Notes: generated by a model not told the origin, from the letters alone. Positions 47,585-56,744 are shown, counted from the stretch's first letter. The stretch: DNA of 64,000 bases from Flavobacteriaceae bacterium MAR_2010_72 (GCA_003550275.1 QXCW01000002.1:2046001-2110000), one strand, 5' to 3'. A program made the numbers and translations.

Positions 47585-47991
47585 ATTTGCAGTTTATCTA
47601 AAATATATTTCGGACATCGCGTAGGCCTTTTCTTATTAATATCGATGAACGCCAAAATGGTATTTCCTGTGGTAACAATTTCTCCGGACGCATCTAAAAT
47701 TTCATAATCAAATTCTATCGATGCTGTTGGCATTTTTTTGAGTGATGTTTTTACTTTAATAAGGTCATCATAACGAACTGACTTTTTGTAATTTACCGAC
47801 AATGAAATCACAGGTAACATAATTCCATCGCTCTCCATTTGCTTATAGGTTGCACCCAAAGATCGCAACCATTCTGTACGTCCAATCTCAAAATATTGAG
47901 CGTAATTGCCGTGATATACAACGCCCATTTGATCCGTTTCACCGTAACGAATACGCAATTCAACTTGATTATAATATAAATGATTTGGCAT
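47581..47991 (-). CDS. YbgC-like acyl-CoA thioesterase
   Basis: This is a 136-residue hotdog-fold thioesterase. The active-site region is ETDQMGVVYHGNYAQYFE, with the Asp in ETDQMG that is catalytic in 4-hydroxybenzoyl-CoA thioesterase-like enzymes. It probably hydrolyses short acyl-CoA in the cytosol. It has no Tol-Pal neighbours, unlike E. coli ybgC. It faces the dnaA promoter region across a 188-bp divergent gap. Confidence 0.9.
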   Translation of the reverse strand: MPNHLYYNQVELRIRYGETDQMGVVYHGNYAQYFEIGRTEWLRSLGATYKQMESDGIMLPVISLSVNYKKSVRYDDLIKVKTSLKKMPTASIEFDYEILDASGEIVTTGNTILAFIDINKKRPTRCPKYILDKLQI

Positions 47992-48092
47992 GCCGTTTAA
48001 TTTATTTTTTGTAATTTGAACAAGATTTAAGTATGAGGAAAAATTTCCGAAAATTCAACACCTTTTGATTTTTTTTTTAAGAAATTTGTTCA

Positions 48093-48100
48093 CATATTTG
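48093..48100 (+). promoter_or_regulatory. Possible -7 element of dnaA
   Basis: CATATTTG differs from TAnnTTTG at the first two bases but keeps the TTTG. It would start transcription near 48105, upstream of the leader hairpin at 48120. Confidence 0.25.
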
Positions 48101-48119
48101 TCGGACTGAAAGTTATTCA

Positions 48120-48146
48120 AGAGAAACTCAATTTTCTCTTTTTTTT
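48120..48146 (+). terminator. Terminator-like hairpin in the dnaA leader
   Basis: AGAGAAA (48120-48126) and TTTCTCT (48133-48139) form a 7-bp stem with a 6-nt loop, followed by seven T. It lies 33 bp before the dnaA ATG and no plus-strand gene ends just upstream, so it may act as an attenuator of dnaA rather than a terminator of another gene. The stem is AT-rich, so strength is uncertain. Confidence 0.45.
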
Positions 48147-48179
48147 GCTAACTAACTAACAACAAATTAAATTTAAAGA

Positions 48180-49607
48180 ATGGATGTAACTGCGCAATCG
48201 GTTTGGAATAATTGTCTGTCATTTATAAAGGACAATATTCAACCCCAAGCATATAAAACCTGGTTTGAACCCATACTTGCAGTTAAACTTTCAGATAACG
48301 CTTTGAGTATTCAAGTCCCAAGTAAATTTTTCTACGAATGGCTTGAAGAACATTATGTTAAAATCCTAAAAGTAGCCCTCACAAAAGAGCTAGGAGAACA
48401 TGCCAAATTGGTTTACATTATTAAAATGGAAAACACCTATGGCAATAAGCAACCGTTCACTGAAAAAATCCCAAGCACTAATCGAGGTGCTGTTAAATCT
48501 CAAGATGTCGATATTCCTTTAAAAAATAAAAACCCAGAATTAAAAAATCCTTTTGTAATTCCTGGTATTCGAAATGTAAAAATTGAATCTCAGCTCAATC
48601 CTAACTACAATTTTGAGAATTTTTTAGAAGGTGACTCTAACCGTTTGGCAAGAAATGCAGGAATTGCGGTGGCAAACAAACCAGGAGGCACATCATTTAA
48701 TCCCTTATTGATTTTTGGTGGTGTTGGACTTGGTAAAACGCATTTGGCTCATGCCATTGGTATTGATATTAAGGAGAAATATCCTGAAAAGACTGTATTA
48801 TATATTTCTGCAGAAAAATTTACACAACAATATATTGATTCGGTAAAGAAAAACAATCGTAACGATTTTATTCATTTTTACCAAATTATTGACGTGCTCA
48901 TTATTGATGATGTACAATTTTTATCTGGTAAATCTGGAACGCAAGATGTATTCTTCCACATATTCAACCATTTACATCAAAATGGGAAGCAGGTCATTTT
49001 AACTAGTGACAAAGCTCCAGTTGATATGCAGGATATTGAGCAACGCTTGCTATCTCGTTTTAAATGGGGTCTGTCAGCCGAACTACAAAGCCCTGATTTT
49101 GAAACACGTGTATCTATTTTGAAAAATAAATTGTATCGAGACGGTGTTGAAATGCATGATGACATTATTGAATATGTAGCCAAACACATCAAAACCAATG
49201 TGCGAGAACTAGAGGGTGCTATAATTTCATTGATTGCGCAATCATCGTTCAATAAAAAGGAAATTACGGTCAATCTAGCAAAAGATGTAGTTGAAAAGTT
49301 TGTCAAGAATACTAAACGTGAAGTTTCTATAGATTATATCCAAAAGGTGGTTTCTGACTATTTTCAAATGGATGTTAATACCTTACAATCTAAAACAAGA
49401 AAACGTCATATCGTTCAAGCCAGACAGTTGGCCATGTTCTTTGCGAAAAAATTCACTAAAGCTTCTTTGGCTAGTATTGGTTCTCAAATAGGTAAGCGCG
49501 ATCATGCTACCGTATTACATGCCTGCAAAACGGTAGACAACTTATCTTCTACTGATAAACAATTTAGAAAATACGTTGAAGATCTTTCAAAAAAATTATC
49601 GATTTAA
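48180..49607 (+). CDS. dnaA: Chromosomal replication initiator DnaA
   Basis: DnaA binds oriC boxes and melts DNA to start replication. The 475-residue protein has a domain I (about 1-85), a short linker, an AAA+ domain with Walker A GGVGLGKT (180-187) and Walker B LIIDDVQFL, and a C-terminal helix-turn-helix DNA-binding domain with QIGKRDHATVLHACKTV. It is complete. No cluster of DnaA boxes was found in the neighbouring gaps, so oriC is probably elsewhere. Its leader carries a terminator-like hairpin and three CTAA repeats. The next gene follows after 33 bp. Confidence 0.97.
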   Translation: MDVTAQSVWNNCLSFIKDNIQPQAYKTWFEPILAVKLSDNALSIQVPSKFFYEWLEEHYVKILKVALTKELGEHAKLVYIIKMENTYGNKQPFTEKIPSTNRGAVKSQDVDIPLKNKNPELKNPFVIPGIRNVKIESQLNPNYNFENFLEGDSNRLARNAGIAVANKPGGTSFNPLLIFGGVGLGKTHLAHAIGIDIKEKYPEKTVLYISAEKFTQQYIDSVKKNNRNDFIHFYQIIDVLIIDDVQFLSGKSGTQDVFFHIFNHLHQNGKQVILTSDKAPVDMQDIEQRLLSRFKWGLSAELQSPDFETRVSILKNKLYRDGVEMHDDIIEYVAKHIKTNVRELEGAIISLIAQSSFNKKEITVNLAKDVVEKFVKNTKREVSIDYIQKVVSDYFQMDVNTLQSKTRKRHIVQARQLAMFFAKKFTKASLASIGSQIGKRDHATVLHACKTVDNLSSTDKQFRKYVEDLSKKLSI

Positions 49608-49640
49608 ATTAAATCCTTTCCGATGTCTCGGAAAAAAGAA

Positions 49641-50099
49641 ATGACAAAAATTTTAATGGTATGTTTGGGCAATATTTGTCGTTCGCCTTTAGCACACGGC
49701 ATTTTAGCTTCAAAATTACCTGCAGACCAATTTTATGTCGATTCGGCTGGCACCGCTAATTATCATATAGGAGATCCTCCTGACCATAGATCTATTGCTG
49801 TTGCTAGACAATATGGTTTAGACATTTCAAAGCAGCGTGGTCAACAATTTAGGTCTTCTTTTTTTGATGAATATGATATAATTTACGCAATGGACGAATC
49901 TAACTTTAACAACATCATCAAGTTAGCACGAGACAAGGCCGACATAACTAAAGTAAAGCTGTTTCTTGATGAAGACGATTCTGTCAAAGTGCAAAATGTA
50001 CCAGATCCTTACTACGGAGATCAAAGTGGTTTTGAATATGTTTACCATTTGCTCGATCAAGCATGTGAAACCCTTGCTAAAAAACTTCAAACACGATAG
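49641..50099 (+). CDS. Low-molecular-weight protein-tyrosine phosphatase
   Basis: This is a 152-residue cytosolic phosphatase. The active-site loop is CLGNICRS (Cys8 to Arg14) and the general-acid Asp is in PDPYYG. Both are intact, so it should be active. An in-frame ATG at 49623 would add six charged residues; the ATG at 49641 fits the family start. It follows dnaA on the same strand and may be expressed from dnaA transcripts. Its targets are unknown; such enzymes often pair with tyrosine kinases of polysaccharide export, none of which is seen here. Confidence 0.92.
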   Translation: MTKILMVCLGNICRSPLAHGILASKLPADQFYVDSAGTANYHIGDPPDHRSIAVARQYGLDISKQRGQQFRSSFFDEYDIIYAMDESNFNNIIKLARDKADITKVKLFLDEDDSVKVQNVPDPYYGDQSGFEYVYHLLDQACETLAKKLQTR

Positions 50100-50154
50100 G
50101 CAGTGGCTATATCTGCTTTTTTCGTAATTTGTAAAGCATAATAAAAAGTTAACT

Positions 50155-50871
50155 GTGAATACCAACTTTGGCATTTTATATTTGATACCAACACGACTTG
50201 GTGACAATCCTCCGTTAGAAGTCTTACCTCTATCTATAAAACGTGTTATTGAACAGGTAGATGACTACATTGTGGAAAACGAAAAAACGGCAAGACGTTT
50301 TATAAAAAAGGTGAGTTCTGGTAAGTCACAAGCTTCTCTAAACCTGAAATTACTAAACAAGTACACTCAAGATCATGAACTGGACAATTTTCTGGATGCT
50401 TGTAAAGAAGGTAAACCTATGGGTTTGCTGTCCGAAGCTGGTTGTCCGGCTATAGCCGACCCTGGATCTGACATTGTACGATTGGCACATGCCAACAGCA
50501 TACGCGTAGTGCCCTTGGTTGGTCCATCTTCAATTATATTAGCCTTAATGGGCTCTGGTATGAACGGACAAAGCTTCGCATTTAATGGGTATTTGCCTAT
50601 TGATAAGAATGAACGCAAATCTGCCTTGAAACGACTGGAAAAATTATCTCAAGAGCAAAATCAATCACAGCTTTTTATAGAAACTCCCTACAGAAATAAT
50701 AAAATGTTGGAAGATATTTGTGCTACGCTGAATTCAAACACTAGGCTTTGTGTGGCTTGTGATCTCACTTTGCCAACCGAGTACATTAAAACCACAACGA
50801 TTAATGATTGGAGCCACATTAAGGTTGATTTACATAAACGCCCAGCATTATTTATAATTCATAAGGATTAA
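50155..50871 (+). CDS. RsmI-like SAM-dependent methyltransferase (TP-methylase family)
   Basis: This is a 238-residue protein of the tetrapyrrole-methylase fold, most like RsmI, which 2'-O-methylates C1402 of 16S rRNA. The core motif GLLSEAGCPAIADPGSDIV and LVGPSSIILALMGSGM are present. It is a short form with a divergent N-terminus (LIPTRLGDNP), and flavobacteria often have two RsmI-like proteins, so this may be the paralogue of unknown target. The start is GTG at 50155; no suitable ATG precedes the first strand. It ends 70 bp before a bidirectional terminator. Confidence 0.82.
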   Translation: MNTNFGILYLIPTRLGDNPPLEVLPLSIKRVIEQVDDYIVENEKTARRFIKKVSSGKSQASLNLKLLNKYTQDHELDNFLDACKEGKPMGLLSEAGCPAIADPGSDIVRLAHANSIRVVPLVGPSSIILALMGSGMNGQSFAFNGYLPIDKNERKSALKRLEKLSQEQNQSQLFIETPYRNNKMLEDICATLNSNTRLCVACDLTLPTEYIKTTTINDWSHIKVDLHKRPALFIIHKD

Positions 50872-50941
50872 TTTTAACTGACCCTATTCTTTTATGGAAT
50901 AAATTGGTTTTGCAAAAAATTATGTGCAACCATTTACAAAT

Positions 50942-50974
50942 AAAAAAACCCGCAAAATTGCGGGTCATTTTTTA
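50942..50974. terminator. Bidirectional terminator
   Basis: ACCCGCAA and TTGCGGGT form a perfect 8-bp stem (48 to 65 of this block: 50948-50965) with a 2-nt central spacer, an A-run before and T-run after. It separates the convergent RsmI-like gene and the lysozyme-like gene. Confidence 0.85.
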
Positions 50975-50996
50975 TAATCAAAGGTAGTGTAGTGTC

Positions 50997-51668
50997 TTAT
51001 AATACAGCTTTTGCTCGTTTATCGGGTTTAATTGATGATGTATCATAACCAGAAAAACGTTTCATATATGAGGTAATTGAAGTTCCAAAGGCATCAGAAA
51101 AATTATAATTGCCATAACTTCTTAAAAATTTCTTTACACTTCCAGGGCCAGCTAAATGTGCTGCAGCTAAAATACCAGACTCTGTAATTGTAATACCTGC
51201 AACCTTTTTACCTACGAAACGATCAATATCTTTTCTTAAAATCCATTTATTACGCTCTGCATTTGCTAAAAAGGCCTTTTCCTGCAACTCTGGGTTGTAC
51301 AAGAAAGTATTTGGATTGTAAATTCCTATAAGTTTTAAAGTTTCAGCACCAAACTGATATTTTCCTAAATATCCAAATGTATTCACTGTAAAATAATTAC
51401 CTCTGGATTCTTTAAAGCCTAAAGCTTCTTTAAAACCGTTATACGATTTTCCCAAATAGGGCACATATGTTTGGTGTACATTAATATGAGAAGATATTTT
51501 TGATGCCTGACCATTAAAAGCAATATCTTCAGATACGGTAAAGTCAAGCTCAAGGCCATCTGTAGAATAGATTTCTGGATCTACAGTAGAGTTCGATTGC
51601 AATGCTATAACCAGTATTGCAATAATGGCTAGAGGGATAGCAAAATAGTTAATTACTTTTTTCATCAT
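50997..51668 (-). CDS. Secreted lytic-transglycosylase-like (lysozyme-fold) protein
   Basis: This is a 223-residue protein with an N-terminal hydrophobic segment (about 8-25), so membrane-anchored or exported. The segment FKESRGNY, then GYLGKYQFG about 10 residues on, matches the catalytic-Glu helix and loop of lysozyme/GH23-like transglycosylases (Glu in KESRG). The later AAHLAGPGSVKKFL helps complete that fold. It probably cuts peptidoglycan glycan strands. It lies 107 bp downstream of a dapF-GNAT-mltG-DUF2279 run, all on the same strand, which supports a cell-wall role. Confidence 0.7.
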   Translation of the reverse strand: MMKKVINYFAIPLAIIAILVIALQSNSTVDPEIYSTDGLELDFTVSEDIAFNGQASKISSHINVHQTYVPYLGKSYNGFKEALGFKESRGNYFTVNTFGYLGKYQFGAETLKLIGIYNPNTFLYNPELQEKAFLANAERNKWILRKDIDRFVGKKVAGITITESGILAAAHLAGPGSVKKFLRSYGNYNFSDAFGTSITSYMKRFSGYDTSSIKPDKRAKAVL

Positions 51669-51775
51669 AATACCTAATTTTGTTAAGCCTAAAATTCCCC
51701 AAATGTGGGCTTAAAATTTCAGCTTGCAAAGGTATGACTTTTTCTTAAAACCTCGAAATTACTCGTTCAAGTACC

Positions 51776-52681
51776 TCAAAACCAGACACCGTGTAGCTTT
51801 ATGCCATTTTTTTCGGTGAACTCCATAGCCGGAAATGGCACTTTTATGGCATTAAAAACGTCAAATATTGTCCTTAAAATGTGAGAATTTGTCTGGATTT
51901 TAGTAAGGTCAACATCTAAACTTAAGTACCATTGACGGCGCCTGTTTTGCTCAAAATTTTGATCAACATCCTCTGTTTTGCCTGTCAATAGACCATCAAC
52001 GCCATAACCAACGGCTACATTTAACCATTTTGGCAGTTTGCTTTCTTTAAAAAAAGAATGCAAATTGAAGCTTAACCAATACGTTTGCCCATTATAATCT
52101 TTTAATAACTCTTCTAAGAAGCCATCACCTAACTTATCCGGGCGTTGTGCCGCATATGAAGTTGGACTAAAAGAAAACTTTAATGCAATTCGCTGTTCGT
52201 TCCAAAGTAATTCTTGTCCAACATACAAACCTGTTCCAGTTGTATTGGCGATTATATCACCCCAAGAAAATCCCCATTCTACAGAAAAACCATCAAAAAC
52301 TTCAACTGCCGTTAAAAATGTATAGCCCAAGGTTGCTCCATAAACCAACTGATCCTTTTTACTAACGCCACTCCAATTCAATACGTTTGCACCTACTCTA
52401 CTTAATTGATATGCAGAAAACACATGGCCCATTTTATCCATCTGGAACCATTCATCATTATCATTGAGCGTATGGAATTTTGACTGTGGGTAATCTTTAT
52501 ACCATAATTGGTTAAGACCTACAAGTGTAGCACCTCCCAAAACTGTTTCAGAAATTACTACTGCATTTCGTCGAGACCTATTTAAAGTGTCGCTGGGTTT
52601 TAAAAATGTATCTAATTGGGTTTGCGAAAATGATAACAGTCCAACAAAACATATATTCAGATGTATGAAGAACCGCTTCAC
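51776..52681 (-). CDS. DUF2279 (YfiM-like) envelope protein
   Basis: This is a 301-residue protein with a signal peptide (cleavage about after LSFSQ). The conserved DUF2279 block includes the MDKMGHVFSAYQLSR segment and FSVEWGFSWGDIIANTTG, both typical of this family. The second half has beta-strands that may form an outer-membrane barrel. Function is unknown. It starts 2 bp after the mltG stop, so both are co-transcribed. Confidence 0.8.
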   Translation of the reverse strand: MKRFFIHLNICFVGLLSFSQTQLDTFLKPSDTLNRSRRNAVVISETVLGGATLVGLNQLWYKDYPQSKFHTLNDNDEWFQMDKMGHVFSAYQLSRVGANVLNWSGVSKKDQLVYGATLGYTFLTAVEVFDGFSVEWGFSWGDIIANTTGTGLYVGQELLWNEQRIALKFSFSPTSYAAQRPDKLGDGFLEELLKDYNGQTYWLSFNLHSFFKESKLPKWLNVAVGYGVDGLLTGKTEDVDQNFEQNRRRQWYLSLDVDLTKIQTNSHILRTIFDVFNAIKVPFPAMEFTEKNGIKLHGVWF

Positions 52682-52683
52682 CT

Positions 52684-53727
52684 CTATTTATTTATACCTT
52701 GAGATGATAGAAACTTATGGTATTCTCGAGCATTAACATTATGCTGACTCAAGGTTTTAGCAAACTTATGAAACCCTAAACGCTGAGCATCGGCCGCAAA
52801 ATATAGAAAATCATGCTTTTCATAATTCAAAACTGCATCGATGGCAGATATATCAGGCATAGAAATCAAACCGGGTGGCAATCCTGCATACATATAGGTA
52901 TTATAAGGCGAATCAATAGTTTTGTGAACATTAAGCACTCTTTTTATGATTGTGTTTTCATATTGAGGCAATTGATACGCAGCAAATTTAAGGGTTGGAT
53001 CGGCTTGTAATGGCATTACCAACTTTAGTCTGTTTATATAAACGCCAGCAATTCTTGGCTGTTCACTTGCTTGCTTTGATTCTTCGTGAACAATGGATGC
53101 CAAGGTCATTACTTGGTCTTTCCGTAAGTTTAAATCTGAAGCTTTTTTTGTTCTGTTTTCGTTCCAAAACCGATTATATTCCTTTAACATACGGTCTTTG
53201 AACTCTTCTGCAGATGTATTCCAAAAAAACTGATAACTATTTGGAATGTACATTCCAAGTGCTGTTTGTTTTGAGAACCCATTTGCCTTTAAAAACGTTT
53301 CGTCTTCCAAAGTTTGTAAAAGATTAAGACTATCGGCTTCAATCTGCATAGCAATACGCCCAACAAGTTTTTCTATAGTTTCTTGATTGTTGAATGCAAC
53401 ATTTACTGGAATATTATTGCTTCGTATGGAATTGATAATATCATTATTATTCATTCCTTTTTTGATCACATACTTCCCAGCTTTAATATTTGATGTATAT
53501 TTTTTCTGTTTTGCCAATGCGTCAAAAGAATCAATATCCTTTAAAAGTGGTTCCAATTGTAATCGCACGTCGTTATAATTCGCGTTGGTTGGAATATAAA
53601 TATAGGCTTGGTCATTATTGAAAGCCGTATTCTCCTTAAACATGGCAGAGTACACGTAGTATGCAAAAAATGCGGCAATAACAAGGCCTAAAAGTGCAAT
53701 GGCCCAAAGGATCTTTTTTAAATACAT
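52684..53727 (-). CDS. mltG: Endolytic peptidoglycan transglycosylase MltG
   Basis: MltG cleaves nascent peptidoglycan strands and is thought to set glycan chain length. The 347-residue protein has an N-terminal membrane helix (about 7-27), a LysM-like part, and the catalytic YceG domain with ASIVHEESKQ (catalytic Glu) and the later LQADPTLKFA and YAGLPPGLISMP motifs. Length is typical. It begins directly at the end of the GNAT gene without a gap, and DUF2279 follows 2 bp later. Its position in a run with dapF links precursor synthesis and wall cutting. Confidence 0.95.
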   Translation of the reverse strand: MYLKKILWAIALLGLVIAAFFAYYVYSAMFKENTAFNNDQAYIYIPTNANYNDVRLQLEPLLKDIDSFDALAKQKKYTSNIKAGKYVIKKGMNNNDIINSIRSNNIPVNVAFNNQETIEKLVGRIAMQIEADSLNLLQTLEDETFLKANGFSKQTALGMYIPNSYQFFWNTSAEEFKDRMLKEYNRFWNENRTKKASDLNLRKDQVMTLASIVHEESKQASEQPRIAGVYINRLKLVMPLQADPTLKFAAYQLPQYENTIIKRVLNVHKTIDSPYNTYMYAGLPPGLISMPDISAIDAVLNYEKHDFLYFAADAQRLGFHKFAKTLSQHNVNAREYHKFLSSQGINK

Positions 53728-54252
53728 TTAATTAAAAATATGTTGTAATAAATATTCGTTTTTGAAAGCGCCCTTAACATGGTTCCAATCTTTCTTTAAT
53801 CCAACTACTTTAAAACCTAGCTTTTGAAATAATTTTAAACTTACTTGATTGTCTTCAGACACATTACAATATAACTGATGCAAGTTCAAATGTGTTTTGC
53901 AGTAAGCTATTAACAGATGTAAAGCTTCACTTCCGTAACCTTTTTGTCTGTTTTTGGAATCTTTGATTAAAATCCCAACACCAGCTCTTCTGTTTAAGAA
54001 ATCGAAATCAAAAATATCAATAAGTCCCAAAGCTTTGTTTGATTTGGCAGCAATGACCAATCGTAATTGCTTTACTTCAAAAATATCTTTATGTGAGTTT
54101 TCCAAATACTGTTTGATGGTAAATCGCGAAAACGGCGCTATGGTATTGCTAATCTCCCAAATGGTTTCGTCGTTTTCAATCTCATACACGAATTCTAAAT
54201 CCTCTGGTTCTAAAGCACGCAAATTTATATGTTCGCCTTTAAGTGTTAGCAT
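53728..54252 (-). CDS. RimJ/RimL-type GNAT acetyltransferase
   Basis: This is a 174-residue acetyltransferase with INLRALEPEDLEFVYEIEND at the N-terminus, as in RimL-type proteins, and the CoA motif DSKNRQKGYGSEALHLL. The acceptor (ribosomal protein or metabolite) is unknown. The start codon overlaps the dapF stop by 7 bp and its stop abuts mltG, so it is translationally embedded in the dapF-mltG run. It might modify a wall-related molecule, but this is inference. Confidence 0.88.
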   Translation of the reverse strand: MLTLKGEHINLRALEPEDLEFVYEIENDETIWEISNTIAPFSRFTIKQYLENSHKDIFEVKQLRLVIAAKSNKALGLIDIFDFDFLNRRAGVGILIKDSKNRQKGYGSEALHLLIAYCKTHLNLHQLYCNVSEDNQVSLKLFQKLGFKVVGLKKDWNHVKGAFKNEYLLQHIFN

Positions 54253-55025
54253 GATATTGTTCCCTTAAACACCTGTTGCGCTGGACCTATAAGCCAAATA
54301 TTTCGATAACCATCATTAAATTTTTCAAACGAGACTTTTAAATCTCCTCCCAAAGTTTTTAAAGTTACTTTGTCTTTAGTGGTTTCGCCTGTATAGTTCA
54401 TTGCCAAAGCCACTGCGGTTACGCCAGTACCACATGATAAGGTTTCATCTTCAACACCCCTTTCATAGGTTCTAACTGCAAAAATGTCATCAGAAATTTT
54501 ATTGACGAAATTAACATTACTTCCTGACGAATTGTAGGGATGACCATATCGTATTTTAGCACCTTGGCTTTTCACATCTAAAGTATTAAGTTGATGCTCC
54601 ATTTGAACATGATGGGGCGAACCTGTGTTGAGAAAGAGATGATCAGAGTACCGTTCAACATGAGGTACGTCCTGCATTTGAAGATGTATCAAATCCCCTT
54701 CAATTTTAGCATGATGTAGCCCATCGATGGCTTCAAACACAGCAATATCTTGAATAATCCCTACATGCTTGGCAAATGCGGTTATGCATCTACCTCCATT
54801 TCCGCACATCGAACTTTCATTTCCGTCAGCATTATAATACACCATCTTAAAATCATAAGCATCATGGTCTTCCAACAGTATAAGTCCGTCAGCTCCAATG
54901 CCAAAACGTCGGTCACAAAGGTGTGCTACGAGTTTGGTATTTTTTTTGTTGAAAATAGATTGACGATTATCTATCATCACAAAGTCGTTTCCTGTTCCTT
55001 GATATTTATAAAAGGTATGTGTCAT
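54246..55025 (-). CDS. dapF: Diaminopimelate epimerase DapF
   Basis: DapF converts LL- to meso-diaminopimelate for lysine and peptidoglycan synthesis. The 259-residue enzyme has both catalytic cysteines: Cys74 in SSMCGNGGRC and Cys198 in LSCGTGVTA. The FYKYQGTGNDFV start is typical. It is the first gene of dapF-GNAT-mltG-DUF2279 and is divergent from htrA. DapA of the same pathway is 21 kb away. Confidence 0.96.
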   Translation of the reverse strand: MTHTFYKYQGTGNDFVMIDNRQSIFNKKNTKLVAHLCDRRFGIGADGLILLEDHDAYDFKMVYYNADGNESSMCGNGGRCITAFAKHVGIIQDIAVFEAIDGLHHAKIEGDLIHLQMQDVPHVERYSDHLFLNTGSPHHVQMEHQLNTLDVKSQGAKIRYGHPYNSSGSNVNFVNKISDDIFAVRTYERGVEDETLSCGTGVTAVALAMNYTGETTKDKVTLKTLGGDLKVSFEKFNDGYRNIWLIGPAQQVFKGTISC

Positions 55026-55180
55026 TATCTGGCAAATATAGGAATAATACCTTGGTTTTTGTACTGTTAAATAGTCGTTAAAAGTGACGTTAAAAATCGT
55101 TAAACCAAAAACGCGAATTCAATAATTAATTAATTTTAGACGTTAGTTAAAGTAAATTCAAACCCAAAACTTAAGTATCA

Positions 55181-56593
55181 ATGAAAAAGATTTTAACATT
55201 AGTTTTTGTTTCGGTATTAGGAGGAATTATAGCACTTTCTGCTTACAAATTTTTTGTGCAACCTGAAACTGTTATAGCTACTAACACCCAAAACACCTCA
55301 CCATTTTTTATTCCAACGTCAAATTATGACGCTAAAACCACTAATTTACTTAATACTGAAAGCCCGAATTTTATTAAGGCTGCAGATAAAACTATTCATT
55401 CAGTAGTTCATGTTAAGAATACTGCAGTGATATCAGGCCCCGTTACTTTTGAAGATTTATTCTTTGGAAGAAAATCGCAACGCGCACAAATTGGTACTGG
55501 AAGTGGTGTAATTATTTCACCAGACGGGTATATAATCACGAACAACCATGTTATCAATGGCGCAAAAGAAATCGCAATTACACTTAATGATAATAGAATT
55601 TATGATGCTGAGCTTATCGGTTCTGACGAAAAAACCGACATAGCGCTTCTAAAAATAAAAGCTGATGACGATTTACCATATATAGCATTTGGAGACTCTG
55701 ACCAAGCTCAAATTGGTGAATGGGTATTAGCAGTAGGTAATCCATTTAATCTAACATCGACGGTAACTGCAGGGATTATAAGTGCTAAATCAAGGGATTT
55801 GTCTGGACGAAATTCGCAATCCTTCATACAAACTGATGCGGCTGTTAACCCTGGAAACTCTGGCGGAGCCTTGGTAAATGTCAATGGTGACCTAATTGGT
55901 ATTAACACTGCCATAACTTCACAAACAGGCTCCTATATTGGGTATTCTTTTGCGGTACCAAGTAATATTGCCAGAAAAGTGGTTGAAGACATCATGGAAT
56001 ACGGTGATGTACAAACTGGAATTTTGGGTGTTACAGGAGGTACACTTAATAGTAAAGCTGCTGAAGAGGTAGGTGTGAAAGACACTGAAGGTTTTTATAT
56101 CAGTTCAGTTGAAGAAGATTCAGGAGCTGAAAAAGCTGGTATACAAAGTGGTGATGTGATAAAACGAATTGACAATGTAGAAATTTCAAAGTTTTCAGAC
56201 TTAAGTGGTTATTTAAGTACGAAACGACCTAATGATGTAGTTAATGTAACCATTGTAAGAGATCATAAAACAAAAACTCTACCTGTAACACTAGTTAAAA
56301 ATCTTACGGTTGATCTGCCTATTCTAGGTCGTGTGAAAGATGCTAAAACTGCCGATTTAAGAAAATTCAAAGTGAAAAATGGTGTAAAAATTGCACAGCT
56401 TGACGGTCGTTACGCCAGCAATTGGAAGGCCAATGGTATTGAAGAGGGTTGTATTTTAACTGCGATTAATGGTGTGCCCATAAATTCAATTGAAGAAGCC
56501 AAACGAGTCATTGAAAATAAAACAGCTGATGAGCCTTTAAAATTTGAAATCATTAATAAAAATGGTGAAAAAGAAAACTTCTACTGGAGATAG
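55181..56593 (+). CDS. HtrA/Deg-type periplasmic serine protease
   Basis: This is a 470-residue trypsin-like protease with PDZ domains that degrades or refolds damaged envelope proteins. An N-terminal hydrophobic segment (about 4-22) anchors or exports it. The catalytic triad is complete: His123 in TNNHVING, Asp153 in KTDIALLKI, Ser227 in GNSGGALV. A first PDZ domain covers about 280-370 and a second, diverged one about 395-470. The overall form is DegP/DegQ-like. It has a following terminator and probably forms a single-gene transcript. Stress control is likely from the family but not visible. Confidence 0.94.
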   Translation: MKKILTLVFVSVLGGIIALSAYKFFVQPETVIATNTQNTSPFFIPTSNYDAKTTNLLNTESPNFIKAADKTIHSVVHVKNTAVISGPVTFEDLFFGRKSQRAQIGTGSGVIISPDGYIITNNHVINGAKEIAITLNDNRIYDAELIGSDEKTDIALLKIKADDDLPYIAFGDSDQAQIGEWVLAVGNPFNLTSTVTAGIISAKSRDLSGRNSQSFIQTDAAVNPGNSGGALVNVNGDLIGINTAITSQTGSYIGYSFAVPSNIARKVVEDIMEYGDVQTGILGVTGGTLNSKAAEEVGVKDTEGFYISSVEEDSGAEKAGIQSGDVIKRIDNVEISKFSDLSGYLSTKRPNDVVNVTIVRDHKTKTLPVTLVKNLTVDLPILGRVKDAKTADLRKFKVKNGVKIAQLDGRYASNWKANGIEEGCILTAINGVPINSIEEAKRVIENKTADEPLKFEIINKNGEKENFYWR

Positions 56594-56616
56594 AAAGTGA
56601 TTCCATAATTTCTATT

Positions 56617-56656
56617 AAACCCTTTTTGCATATCTTAAGCTAAAAGGGTTTTTTTA
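56617..56656 (+). terminator. Terminator after htrA
   Basis: AAACCCTTTT at 56617-56626 and AAAAGGGTTT at 56642-56651 form a 10-bp stem, followed by TTTTT. It lies 23 bp after the protease stop. Confidence 0.85.
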
Positions 56657-56692
56657 TTGTTAAAATACTTTACGAAAACGTTTGAAATATAT

Positions 56693-56700
56693 TACTTTTG
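56693..56700 (+). promoter_or_regulatory. Putative -7 element of gap
   Basis: TACTTTTG is an exact TAnnTTTG match, 44 bp before the gap ATG at 56745. A TTTG at 56681-56684 is too close to be the -33 box; the region at the right distance (TTTACG, 56669-56674) is weak. Confidence 0.4.
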
Positions 56701-56744
56701 CAAAAATTTTCAATACACACAACACCTTAAAACCTTAAAAAGCA

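Noticed and set aside
47992-48179. oriC next to dnaA
   Set aside because: No cluster of TTATCCACA-type boxes was found here; a single near-match (TTATCCACT) lies far away at 58961.
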